In this document: piece after piece, positions 49,401 to 63,049 of the stretch
Layout of the letters: every line of letters begins with the position of its first letter
How positions within the stretch are numbered: position 1 is the stretch's first letter
Assembly: GCA_002189035.1 (NCBI GenBank)
Contig: CM007990.1
Span: forward strand, 62,001-126,000
Direction of reading: 5' to 3'
Length of the DNA stretch: 64,000 nt
Origin: Utricularia gibba
Taxonomy: Eukaryota > Streptophyta > Magnoliopsida > Lamiales > Lentibulariaceae
Position numbers and translations under genes: made by a program
The notes under the pieces: model-generated
Database searches by the model: none
Seen by the model: the letters and a program-made list of their open reading frames with translations, nothing else
What the model was told of the DNA's origin: nothing

Positions 49401-50806
49401 CGAAGCTGAGCACGATTGACAGTGAGCGAGCGGCGAGATGTAAGAAGGCGTGTAGGGCTTTAGGATTTATAGAAGTAAGGTTTTAGCGCCGATTACCTTG
49501 TTGGGCCTGATGACAATGCCAGCTTTTAATATCCATTTAAAGGTGTTAGGCCCAACAGCTGAAACAAATTTAGAAAAAGGGATGGGGAAACCTTGTTTGT
49601 TTTTAATGGTGGACCTGATTTGCCCCTACCGTACGCCGAGTCTAGGAGCCAGACTTGGTTGAGCCCGGGCCCGGGGCGGGGCAGGGCAGACCACCAGGAA
49701 AAGGTGGTCCAGGCATGCTTTAATTACTTTTTACCCTCCTAATCCCGCTGCATTTGCATTTGCATTTGCATTTGCATTTGCATTTGCATCTGCATTTGCA
49801 TTTGCTTGCACACGGTGCCCCCATCTCATCCTCTGCGCTCCATTGAAACTAGTTGGCAATGGCAGGAGCGTGGCTGCTCGCTGCTCGCTGCTTTGGAGTG
49901 CGCGCAAGTGTCGTAGGATCGGGGCATCGACCCAGAGAATGTAGAGATCCAACTACAATCATTGCAGAAGACAAGGAAGCGTCATCATCATCCCTCCCAA
50001 TCCCCATTCTGTGGTACTCGTTGCTGCCTTGGCAAGATTGATGATTGTGGCAAGGCACACTATCCGCAGCAGCGCTCTAAGGAACAAGGCATCGGCAGAG
50101 CAGTGAGCAGTCCCACCATCGCAAATGGGAAATGGTGCACTGCGCTGCGCTGCGCCCCTCTTTCCTCTCTCCCGTCGTCGTCCTGGATTTGGTGTGAGCG
50201 GAGACATCCCCCGACACATTCTGTAACAAAATCCTGAGCCCTTTATACGCAACATCACATCCTGTTCGAGTAATGCTCAAGTCAAGGGCCCCCTCACTCC
50301 CGATTCCTGCACTGTGGAGTGTGCTGCTGCTGTGTCTCGCGCACATACATAACTTAGCTCCCTCGTAATACATTTAATACATAAGTGCTACCACACGGCG
50401 TTGTAACGGGGCAAATCTATCATCTCTTCTTGAGTCATCACCACAGGCACAGGCACAGGACGGCGGTAAGTAGCGTCACAAAGCAAAAAGTAAAGGCAAG
50501 AATAACGGAATCGGGTCAAACATCACAAGGTAACTGCTTCGGTGCACTACACTAACGGCCTCCCCTGAATCCTTAAATGCATGTATTCATGAGTCGTGAT
50601 TTTCTGTTAGAACCAACTCGCAGTCGCTGCTCCCCTCTTCTTCTTCCGCCTCCCCGTTTTCGCTTTCGGTTACAAACCAGGGAAACGCCGAGGCTTCCGA
50701 CATGTTTCGCCGATGAAGCCAAACATCGATAGCGAGCAAACCGCAAATCTCATCTACCCTTTGTCCATCTTCTCTTCCTCGCTCTGTTTCTGACCTCGAT
50801 TCCGCA
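49401..50806. promoter_or_regulatory. Divergent HD2/DUF868 intergenic region
   Basis: No gene is supported in 1.4 kb. TGGGCC and GGCCCA elements at about 49500-49555 lie upstream of HD2. A hexamer repeat is at 49749-49805. Short Ala/Asn repeat frames come only from that repeat. Confidence 0.5.
49749..49805. repeat. (TGCATT)n hexamer tandem repeat
   Basis: About nine and a half TGCATT units, with one TGCATC variant, form a 57-bp tract in non-coding DNA. Each junction creates ATTTGCAT, an octamer-like element. Confidence 0.95.
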
Positions 50807-51711
50807 ATGAAGAGCGTCGCCGTGTGTTACAGCGAACACGCGATCAAGATCTCCGACGCCTACTGTTCGGGCCCATCGAATATCATCTACAGCTCTTCGA
50901 GGTTACCCAATTCCGTATGCGACGTCGTTACGTCGCTTTACACGGTGAAACTCTCCACCGGGGACCGGTTCCTCGTCGGATTCACATGGAAGGAAGGGAT
51001 GAAACCCGGGTTTTCCATTGGAATCTGCGATTACTCTTTCCCCTTGTCCGATTTCTGCAAAAATTACAGAATCGCTGGAAGTCACGCGGCGCCAAGATCT
51101 TCGAGTTCGGTCGCTGGAGATTTGAGGTGATATGGGATCTTTCTCGCGCAGAGTACGACTCCTCTGGGCCCGAACCAGTGTCGCGATTCTACATAATTAT
51201 TCTAGTGAACTCGGAACGGAGATTGATTATCGGAGACGATGCCAATGGACCAGAACTGAAGAAGCAGAGCAGTTTTGATATGGGATTTTCCTTGATTTCT
51301 AAAAGCAAGCATTTTTCCGGGAACTCCGTGTACTCAACGATGGCGAGGTTTTGCCACACCGGATCTGTTCACGAGATCGTGATCAAATGCGGGGACGATG
51401 CCGGCGGCGTGACCAGCCAGCACCGCCCTGCTCTGTCCGTGTTCATAGATAAGAAGTGCGTGATTCAAGTGAAACGACTAAAATGGAATTTCAGAGGGAA
51501 CCAAACGGTTTTCATCGACGGGTTCGTTGTGGATTTGATGTGGGATGTTCATGACTTGTTCTTCAACCCCACGGGAGGCTGCGGAGGAGTATTTTTGTTC
51601 AGGACAAGGAGCGGGTCCGACAGTAGGTTGTGGTTGGAGGAGAGTAACAAGAACTCCGGTCGACCGGAGTTTTCTCTGCTGATTTCCGTTAGCAAGAATC
51701 ATCCCGGCTGA
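50807..51711 (+). CDS. DUF868 family protein, single exon, one frame break
   Basis: Two overlapping frames together encode one DUF868 protein of about 301 aa. The first frame (from ATG 50807) covers the N-terminal half (VAVCYSEHAIKISDAYCSG, YTVKLSTGDRFLVGFTWKEG). The second carries FEVIWDLSRAEY, GPEPVSRFYIIILV, LLISKS-type and DLMWDVHDLFFNPTGG blocks to the stop at 51711. The family has no intron and no known biochemical activity. The switch lies at about 51040-51065 and needs one added base; a C4 run (51040-51043) and an A5 run (51059-51063) are candidates. Both halves keep family motifs, so error or a very recent mutation is likely. It stands head to head with HD2. Confidence 0.85.
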
Positions 51712-52420
51712 CTGGATCATGTCCATAAAGGAAGCCACGTGCCTCCTCTCCAGTGCCAAATTTCGAACGGCGGTTGCTTGTGTGCCAGGTTCATGGATTT
51801 GACGCTTCAGCTTGTAGCTTTTAAGTCGCCCAATCAATTTCATTTCCTCTTCTTCTTCTTCTCCTTCTCGTGTGTGCAATGCAATGCATTAGTGTCGCTT
51901 TGGACCATTCTAATTCCTTCAAAAAGTTAAACCCGGTCGAAGCTCCCTACTTTAGTCACGTGATTTCCTATCGAGGCCCAATCCCAAGTAGACAGATTAT
52001 TGGGCCGTATCAAGCCCATTCAGCACACGCAGTTGGCCCTAAACCCTTGCCATGAAATATATTAATTTTGACCATAGATGAAATCCTTTATTTTTCAACA
52101 GCAAGATGCTTTCCACACTTGCGCTACGTACCCACATGAACCGTTCCGCTGCACGAAGTATTTTAATCATTAAAAATCATATTAACAGTCAAGGTTCAAT
52201 GGGGATATCGGGCGGAGCCGCCGCGAGAGTTTCAGACAGGCAGACAATGGCTCACAACGCGTTGAAGCGACTGGATGGGCGACACCTCCTGGCACATGGT
52301 CAATGCTTCTAGAACATCATCTACCTCCCTGGCTGACGTGTATATATATGATTTGCAGGAATGAGGGGGTACACAACGCAATCCTAGCAGCTTCTCCCTT
52401 TGTTTGCTTTCACTGATCAG
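51712..52420. promoter_or_regulatory. DUF868 3' flank and MDHAR promoter
   Basis: No coding region is seen. GGCCCA elements occur at about 51975-52035. A TATA-like TATATATA lies at 52341-52348, 73-80 bp before the MDHAR ATG. Confidence 0.5.
52341..52348 (+). promoter_or_regulatory. Putative TATA box of MDHAR
   Basis: TATATATA placed 73-80 bp before the ATG would put transcription start near 52372 and give a leader of about 50 nt. Confidence 0.5.
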
Positions 52421-54459
<2,039 letters not shown>

Positions 54460-55132
54460 GTCATCCATCATCATCATCTGTTGGTTATTACAATACAGCT
54501 TGAGGTCTGGTATTCCTGGCGTAAGAATTAGACACCCAGTCGCATGTAGAAGAAAACTTACCCCACAAGAAAATAATAATATTTCAGCATCCTTAGGACC
54601 GTAAACAGCTATGGCACCCACCTCCACCCTCGCTGGCATATCATCATCATTTAAACAGCCATTTACAGAGCATTAGCCGGTCTGGTTCTACAGATCCAAA
54701 GCATCCAACTTTTACTCCAGATTTCTGCGTAATAATCATCATGTTTCTTACAAAAAAAAGGCCAAAACGTTCGTTGCTAGGGGATGTAGAGTTCGAACTT
54801 CAACGAACCTCATCTATGGTGTCTTTGAATTTAAACGAGTGATGATTGATGAATCGAGAGTCTTGCATGGAATAATACCGATTGTTGACTGTGTGTAATT
54901 TCCTGCTATTTCATCATCTCCAACAAAAAAAGAAGAGGAAGATTGGAATTCAGTGGTGCAATAAACAAAGTATTTATTTAAAAAATGCACTAGATGAAAG
55001 GAGGGGAACTGTACCTTTCCATCCATCGGAGGAAATGATGCGCTCATTCTGATTTGAATCACGCGCGTGAAGTCAAAACGCCTACCACACTATAAATTTA
55101 GCCCATTAGCACCACACTTCGTCCTTCACTCC
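54460..55132. promoter_or_regulatory. MDHAR 3' flank and IQM promoter
   Basis: No coding region is seen. TATAAAT at 55091-55097 lies only 36-42 bp before the IQM ATG. Confidence 0.45.
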
Positions 55133-57371
55133 ATGGAGCTCCAAGCTCAGTTGCTCTCTTCACGCGATTTCAATGGCCCTCTGCCGTACCGTGGAAACCA
55201 ATCGGAGTTTCCGATCTCCGCCACACGCCAATCTTCTGGTGAGACGGCGGAGTCGGAACGTGTTGAAGCTGAGGTCATCGATAAGGATTATGTCGCCGCG
55301 GGCGCTCCGTCTCTCGCGGCTACGAGACTTCAGAAGGCTTATCGAGGTTACCGTACCCGGCGCATGTTAGCCGACTCTGCCGTCATTGCGGAAGAACTCT
55401 GGTGCGCTGAATTTTTCTGTTTCCTTCTCCGTCGAATTCATTGCGATTCGTGTTTTTTCTGTTTCTGAGTGTGATCCTTCTTAAATATGGGAAATCGAAG
55501 GTGGCAGTTGTTGGATTTTGCGCGACTGAATCGCAGTACGATATCGTTTTTCAATTTCTTGAAGCCAGAAACAATTCCGTCGCGATGGAATCGCGTTAGC
55601 CTGAATGCTTCCAAGGTATTCGATGCTTGTTCTCAGCCAATTTCTATTCTGATAGTGCGCATCTATGAATACCAAAAAAGCATGTAATAGGTTGGCAAGG
55701 GTTTGTGCGAAGATGCCAGGGCTCAAAAGTTGGCTTTTCAACATTGGATCGAGGCGGTGAGTTTCCCCTGGTTTCTTTACGTGCTCTATTTCGATATTTT
55801 GCATTTATGAGTTGATTTTTGATTGGTCTTCACTTGGTGTAGATTGATCCGAGGCACCGGTATGGGCACGGCCTGCACTATTATTTTAACGAGTGGTGTT
55901 GTGCAAGTTCAGGTCAACCGTTCTTCTACTGGTATGCGCACAGAGTACTTGCCCGATCTTAATAAGATGCTGGTTTCATATTGTTGGGATGGCTGTGTTT
56001 TGATTACCTCAGTAGTTACATCGTTGACTTGATGGCAAGATCATTGATTTGCTACAATACAGGTTGGATGTTGGAGACGGCAAGGAAGTTGATCTCAACG
56101 AGTGGCCAAGATCAAAGCTTCGTCGACAGTGCATCAAGTATCTTGGTCCTGTACGCGAAAACACATGCCATTAGTTGCTATAAATTTATTTTCCGTTTTG
56201 GCCTTGTCTTTTGATCGTATTTAAAATCTTCTTCATACTATGTTCTCCCTTTGGAATGCTTCCCTTGGCTTAGACGGTGATCTTATTTGATCAGAATGAG
56301 AGGGAGCATTATGAATACATTGTGGCGGATGGAAAGCTTTCACATAAACTAAGCGGTGAGTTTCTCAACACACACCGTGAACCATCAACAGTTTCAAAAT
56401 GGATATTCGTGTTGAGCACCTCAAAAAGGCTGTATGCTGGAAAGGTATGTTCTTCTTACCTACTGAGTTCTGTTACTTCTGTACACTCAAATAATCACAT
56501 TTTCATCATCACCAGAAGAAGAAAGGTCTTTTCCATCACTCCAGCTTTTTAGCCGGAGGAACTACTCTGGCTTCCGGAAGGCTTGATGTGGAGGACGGGG
56601 TTCTCAAGGTACTGTCACTTTGATATCCCTAAGTTTTGTAACCATCTTTTAGCTCATGTGTACAAAATATTCTCTAAATACACAAGACCTTATCTTCCTT
56701 GGATACAATTCTCAGTGCATCTCAGGCTACAGCGGTCACTACCGGCCGACTGAAGAAAGCCTTGATGGTTTTTTATCATTTCTCAAGGAAAATGGAGCTA
56801 GCCTTGAGGAAGTACAGGTACTATATACGGCAAGGCCAATAGAGCCAGCGTCTACATCTCTATTTATGAACCGTGGTCCAATCTGCTGCAAAAAAAAAAA
56901 AAAAAAAACACCTTGATTTGGTTTATCATGGTTCAAAGTCCAGCTTCAAACTGAATGAACACTTCTTCTGTGGCTCCTCCTCCTCGTCAGATTGTCAGAG
57001 GAACTGAGGAATATGAGAGCACGGAAATCTGCAACCTGCTCAATGAAGCTGTAGCTTCTGAAGATCCTACTACTCCACAATCTGATGACCCCGGCGATGC
57101 TGGCAAAAGAAGTCTTTCTGGTGGACTTCGAAGCCCCAAACCGGAGGTGCCGCGGAGTGAAGTACTGCTGAGAATCAGCTCCAAGAATAGTGTAAGATCA
57201 TACCAGCTTGGCCATCAAATATCCACCAGATGGTGCACTGGGGCAGGACCCCGGATCGGTTGTGTGGCGGATTACCCCCTGGAGCTGAGGCGTCAAGCGC
57301 TTGAACTCGCAAGCCTCTCACAAAGTACCACGACCACAGCCATAACCAGATCCTGCGTGTTTACTCCTTAG
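55133..57371 (+). CDS. IQM family calmodulin-binding protein
   Basis: Nine exons (55133-55401, 55501-55615, 55691-55756, 55843-55931, 56063-56150, 56295-56444, 56516-56608, 56716-56817, 56991-57371) join in phase to 450 aa. A single IQ motif ([19 protein letters not shown], about 62-80) precedes the conserved plant core: [21 protein letters not shown]-type [61 protein letters not shown] and [11 protein letters not shown]. This is the IQM family, whose members bind calmodulin without calcium and affect stomatal, hormone and stress responses. The long Ser/Asp-rich tail is less conserved. Which of IQM1-6 it is cannot be settled here. The first in-frame ATG was taken; upstream there is only a GTG. 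Confidence 0.9.
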
Positions 57372-58222
57372 GAAGTCTGTTCATGTGAAATTCACCTCTG
57401 AAAAAACTTCTCAGAAATCAGAATCATAAGGTTCATGCGTAGTCACTTACCCTCCTGGATGAGCTGCGCAAAGACTGCACATGAAAAAGGAGTACCATGT
57501 GATCAACATTATCTTATGAGCATTTACATCAAGAAATAGAGAGAGAGAAATGGAAAATGGCAGGTACGACTCCATCAATGCTGAGATGATGGATGCAAGT
57601 GGCCTTTTTATTTTGTTTTTGGAAAATAATATTTAAATGCCACTATTTATATTTCCTGTTAGGAATAAACACCCCTTTTGGTTTTTATTGAGCCTCCCAC
57701 TTTTGGACATGACGCATTGACGCCTGAATGAAAGCTTCCGCTTTTGGACCCAAAGCAAAAAAAGGGGGTTGGGGAAGATGCGGTGGGAGGGCCCACTTCT
57801 GCGATGACAAGTCACATCAGCACAATATGCACCGGTGAAGGTGAAGATGATGATCCATCCGCCTAGCTGGGTAGCCTTAGGCTTTCGCGCGGCTATCGAA
57901 GACCCAGAATCGGACGGCGTTTGTTCAAAATTTAGTGCTGAAATGGCATTGGCTGCTGTGGGCTGGTCGCCATGCGGGCCGGTGTCTTTGCATGACACCC
58001 TATACGTGGCGTCCTCTCCGATGCCCAATTTGTGACTCGCACTGGCCTGCGTGTGCCCTCCTAACTGGCTACCCCCTTCATCTTCAAAAGGTTTTCCGCA
58101 TCCCTATGCCATCGATGCACTGCTGTTGTTTGTAAAATTGCCCTCGCCCAGATGTAAATGTTTTTGCTTTCTGCTCCCGTTCTCCCCTTCCTTTCAGTGC
58201 CCTGTCCTAGAACCTGCTTGAA
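57372..58222. other. Intergenic: IQM 3' flank and bZIP promoter
   Basis: No gene supported; nothing notable seen beyond simple runs. Confidence 0.5.
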
Positions 58223-60108
58223 ATGGAGTATCGGAAGCCTGATCTGAGCGGAAACGTCGAGTGTCGTCAAACGATGGGCATTTGTGAACTGGAGGCAGCG
58301 GAAACTCTAGCGGGCTTGGTTCGTACACACGGTGAAGATTTGGGTCCCCTCTTCATTAAGCGTTGCCGTTTTGATGAACCCATGGTGACTTCTCAGGTGG
58401 GTCTTCAACTATTCCAGCAAAAGTCTCAATCTTGTGGTTTTAATCTTGAAAATGGAGTAGGCTTTTTAACGCTCAATTTTCTTCTAACCGGCTGTTCACT
58501 AGGATCAAGTGCTTCACACAACTGGCCGGCCTTTTCCTGATTGTAACCGAACTGCCAACCTTGAAACTAGTAACCATATCCCTGGACATGTCGCCTTCAA
58601 TATGTGTACCACAAGCCGACAATTCAATACGAGAGGCAGAACAGGTAGAAAATTGACAGAGGTATGCGCATTCATTTGCATTGTGTTGGCTTTGATTTGG
58701 GCGGTTGTTGATGTTTTATTTTTGTACTCAGGCCGAGCAGGAAGAACGAAGGATGCGTCGTGTGCTGGCTAATAGAGAATCAGCTAGGCAGACAATTATC
58801 CGCAAACAGGTATTCATGGTTTGGGCATCCTGACCCTTTTTGTTGTTTATGGCCTTTTTATAGTTGTCTGTTGTTAGTGGGAAGCATGATCTGGTGAACT
58901 GCTCTGCTTTCTATTTTGTGTTTCTTTTTTTGAGTTGTGGCCAAGGGGGCAATGAAGGGGTTTGGGTCGAAGATGGTAACCTTATTGATCATTGTCTGTT
59001 CACGAAAATTGGTAATTAGTTAGAGACTGTTGCAATTGATTGGTTGTTGCTTACTGAATCTTTATGTAAGCGCGTGATACAATTTTGTTGGTATCAGATG
59101 AGGCAATTAATTGGGTGGTAAGGATCCTAATCTGTCAAGTAAGCATGGTGGTAGGTTAGAGAAGTTGTTGTAGGTGATTTGCCATTATTTGCGGAATTCT
59201 TATGTCTTCTGAAATCAGGCTATGTTCGAAGACTTAACTAGAACAGTAGCAATTCTTACAGAGGAGAATAAGAACTTGAAGAAGGTACGTGCCTTGTTTT
59301 TTCTTCGTGATCTCCCTTATTCTCTCTTGCCGTACCCTTGTCCTTGTTGGGGTTTACCCTATATCCTTTTCTGGATCCGTTGAATGTGGTGGTGAGAAGG
59401 CTCAGGAGCTTGCAGTGAACAAGTACGACTCTCTGAAAGATGCAAATGCATGCCTCAAAGATAAGGTAATGCACACAATGTAGCTCTTGAGCGGTTCTCC
59501 TGGAAGTATACATCACCTGGCATCACTCGTTTACAGTTGGCTAAAGTAAGGAAAACGGATCTAGGAGACAAGGGGACAACTCAAGTGGGGTGTTGGCAGC
59601 AAGCTCCGGGTTGGCCCCTATTACCAGCAATTGTAGTTTCTCAAGTGATCAACCTCCTACGTTTCCCCCATATGGACCCCCTTTGGACCCTTTCCGAAAT
59701 GTTAACCAATTCCGGTGTGAACCGTCTCATGTTAACCCTTTTCATGTTCTTGTCCCTCCAACCTCTATTCAACATCCACGAGAAGGCACGGCGGATATTA
59801 GTGGACAAGGAGCTGCTCTTGTTTTCCTCCCCGTCACCTGTTTGCTTCCTTTTGTTGCTCATAGAAGTCCAGTCCACATAAAAAAAGCACTTGACTGTAG
59901 TAGCATACACCCCTCCCGTGGGATTCAACCGGATGAAGCGAGTGGAAATCACTTGTTATCATCAACCCCAATGGGAGGAAATGCACCCCCTGGTTCTTAC
60001 CATGTCGGTCTCAATAAAGGGAAACAACGCCTGGGTACTCCATCTGCAACCGAGGCAAGATGGAGGCGGAAGGAATTGATGAAAATGAGAAACCACCCTC
60101 AGCATTAA
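58223..60108 (+). CDS. bZIP transcription factor with an atypical basic region, one frame break
   Basis: Six exons (58223-58396, 58503-58661, 58732-58809, 59219-59284, 59400-59465, 59537-60108) give 371 aa once one lost base is allowed. The basic region EERRMRRVLANRESARQTII, then RKQ, is followed by a zipper (LTRTVAILTEENKNL, ELAVNKYDSLKDANACLKDK). The usual N-x7-R/K pattern is broken: the position normally Arg/Lys is Ile, a variant known from a small plant bZIP subgroup with NRESARQTI(R/I). Such proteins may bind unusual sites or act mainly as partners. The tail is Pro-rich (FPPYGPPLDPF) and ends with RWRRKELMKM. The break lies in exon 6 within G4 runs at 59572-59575 or 59587-59590. One added base gives 191 whole codons and continues the Pro-rich tail. 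Confidence 0.85.
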
Positions 60109-60429
60109 CAGCCCCTGGTGATCTGGTATGGAGAATTTTGATTTTCTGCTGCTGCTTTTTTCTTCCAGGGAGTTTGCAGTTTGAAATACCCATAACATAT
60201 GATGAGCCTTGTACATATTCATCACTTTGGCTGTTGTGAATCATGGTAGTTTCAAGTTTCATAAGTTTAGTAATGCAGTTTTGGTACAAACCTTGTAGTC
60301 GCTGGGGTGGACGACTGAGAAAGTAGTGATCAAAAGAAATTAGCGTGCATTGCTTACAGTGTCAAGACATGTTTGGGGGATCACTGGCCAATTCTTGAGT
60401 TTGTAGTCCGAACAAATGAGATACAGTTT
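60109..60429. other. Convergent 3' ends of bZIP and GDSL lipase
   Basis: No coding region is seen in 321 bp. Confidence 0.5.
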
Positions 60430-61986
60430 TTAGAGACGAAGAAACTGTCCAATGTTTCTCTGTACAAGCTTAAAAACGGTCCTCCAACCAGCCTGAGTCG
60501 GGTGAACCCCATCCCAGAAGATGAATGCACCTGGGTCGCTGCACACCGTGTACAATGCCGTTCCGTTTGCGTCGACGCTGCCGCATGAGTTCCCCCTTCC
60601 TATCCATTGGCAGCAGGGCCTCAATGGAGCCGTAAAACGCAGGTTCCCTGCATTGCACACAAGCTCTTATGGTCATCATCCGAACGAGTACAACAAAATT
60701 GCATCCACATCCTCGTTGCTCTTCTTTTTTAGTAAACCAAATCTTTACCTTTGTAATCTCTCCCGGTTGTGATCACAGTCTGAAAAGCATGGTAGAAGTC
60801 AAGCAGCAGGAATGTGGGAGTGGAGGTGTTATTGTTGAGTTCGTCCACTGCCTGTCGAAGCAAGGAGTTGTGATAACTGGCAGCCGAATTCGAGTTGTTG
60901 TCACAGCTACTGTATCCCGTCGGTTCAGCCAGACTGGGTAGGCAACCCAAAGGCTCTATTCCGGCCACGATGATCTTCAGGGCACCAAGTTGTTGGATTC
61001 TTTTCAGGTCCGTAACCAGCTGATTCACCACGCTTTGGATGAAGACGGTGATATTCGTCAAGGATCCGCCATTGCGCACGTAAGCGGAGTAGTCGTTTCC
61101 GGCAAGCGTAACGAGAAACGCGGCCGAACGGACGTCGCTGTTGGTGTAGTAGGATGTGGTGAGGAGCTCCTGAAAGAAGTCTATTTGAGAAGTGACGTTG
61201 GGTAGACCAGGGAGTGTCAAGAAAACTCCACTGCCGCCAAAGGCGAAGTTCATTCCGTTTTTGGACCTGTTTGCGCTATCCCGCCGTGCGTATGTTAGCG
61301 GACTGTGAAGCCGCAGGAATTTGGCTGTGCGGAAGCAAAGTGTCAGTAGAGAAGCAAAGCAAGAATTTTGGCAGAAGCAGGGGGTGGGCACTCGGCAGGC
61401 AAGCCGTTACGTGAAGAATTTCATTGGCTCGCCTCTAAAAGCAAAAAGTCAGCCTGGTACATTTCTTTAAGTAAAAGAAAACTTTCCAAAACTTGTAAAA
61501 GCAGGGAAATCAGACGCCTGTGCGAAGTCAAGATGCTACTCTGCTGTTTGTCCGGGGGCTAGTCAGATGAGTTTGTTTCAGTTTCGGAGAAACGTAAAGG
61601 AAAGCAGTTCCAATTATCATCATCATCATCATCTGTGCAAAAAAATGAATATGAGGAGTACCCAAGTAATCGGTGAGGATAATTCCATCGCTGAAGCGGC
61701 CTGCCGGTTTCCCTGGATGCGTGCTCCCGTAGGGTACGCTCCAGGAACCTCCGAACGACCGTGGGAAGTTGCCCGTGTCCGCATACGAGTCCCCGAACAC
61801 AAACAGCTTCCTTGGTTTGAAGCCGTGCAACTCACGGGCACCCACGAACCCTGTCATACATGAAGGCGATATTAGGGTCGTTCTTGCGGAACAGCACACC
61901 AAGATCAACGACGACTAACCGGAGATGGCGACGAGGAGGAGGAGGAGGAGGAGGAAGAGGGAACTCGACGGTGTCGACATAGCCAT
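60430..61986 (-). CDS. GDSL esterase/lipase (first of a tandem pair)
   Basis: Four exons (61986-61920, 61850-61662, 61324-60749, 60647-60430) join in phase to 349 aa. A signal peptide with a run of seven leucines, coded by a CTC/CTT repeat, marks it as secreted. Block I has FVFGDSYADTGN with the nucleophile Ser, so the motif is GDSY rather than GDSL. GMNFAFGGSGVF holds the block II Gly, LAGNDYSAY the block III GxND, and DGVHPTQAGW the Asp/His pair of block V. Family enzymes are broad-specificity hydrolases of cell wall, cutin or lipid esters; the substrate is unknown. The neighbour at 63050 has the same last-exon length (218 bp) and close sequence, so the two arose by tandem duplication. Confidence 0.93.
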
Positions 61987-63049
61987 GGAACGCGCGACCT
62001 GAGAAGTTGATGAAAGCAACGCAGTTGGTTGTCTGTTATATAAGCAAGGGAAAAGCAACAAGTGGAAAAACCAAAACACTGGATTTGTATCATTATTTGT
62101 CATCATTAGACACAAGTGACTCAACAAACTGCATCTCAAACCACTAACGTCGGCCTCAGTCCAGCCTGCCGGCTTCATCTCGCCCTTCCTAACTCACTCG
62201 AACATTCAAAGTTGAAAAATTTGGAAGTCGACATTAAAAAAATAAGCAGCGCGTAGTCGCCTCGTGCTTTGCTTGACAGCTGACCCTCCCATTCACATCA
62301 AAGCAGGGTTTCCTCGGGTTTACACTTAAGTCGACATGGTCAAATTACGCAACTTTATAAGTCCAAGGCATCCAATGCCCACCCTTGAGCACCTTGCCTG
62401 CTCTGTATGAGCCATGACACCATTTTGCAGGTTGGGGTAATATGAATATGCGAGTGCTGATACTATTCTGATGGCTTGCCTTTTTTATCCCATCTCCAAC
62501 AGATAAATATGCACCTTGACACGGACGTGATGTCAAGACAAACAGATCATCCATACAACATGTATTGAAGGGTAATCCATCCCATCGGTCCTCCTCCCTC
62601 TACCTTGAAAACGGAAAACCCATTCTGTGTGTGTTCATTTATAGCCAATCAACACAAGTATCTTGTTCAGACGCCCACGTGTTTAACCCATAAATAATTG
62701 GATAGGATGTGAGTGACTTAAGCATCTATACTATCTAATCAAAGAAAAATTAACAAAGGAAGGAACCCACGTGTTGGTATAAATTTCCAAGTTCGTAGTC
62801 CGCCAAACCCACCTCACCTAAACTGGAGAATCTCCAATTCACATCTGGGTTGACAATAAAGACATCATATTCTACTCGTCTGATGAACTTCCAACGCATT
62901 ACAGGGAGCCAACGCTCTCCTCCAATTGCCGGTCGTATCGCAAACGCAAACAGCCGATGCAAGGATGCTTGATAACTGATGCAGAGGCGTTCGAAAAAGG
63001 AAACGGAAAAAACATTTATTTATAATCTAGACATACATCAGGTAGCGGC
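61987..63049. other. Intergenic between the tandem GDSL genes
   Basis: About 1 kb with the promoter of the first lipase and the 3' flank of the second. No further gene is supported. Confidence 0.5.
62036..62043 (-). promoter_or_regulatory. Putative TATA box of the first GDSL lipase
   Basis: TTATATAA, palindromic, lies 50-57 bp upstream of the ATG and would give a leader of about 25 nt. Confidence 0.4.

Noticed and set aside
50824-51711. A separate 295-codon plus-strand gene
   Set aside because: Its first 75 codons are out of frame with the DUF868 N-terminus; the two frames together make one protein with a single frame break.
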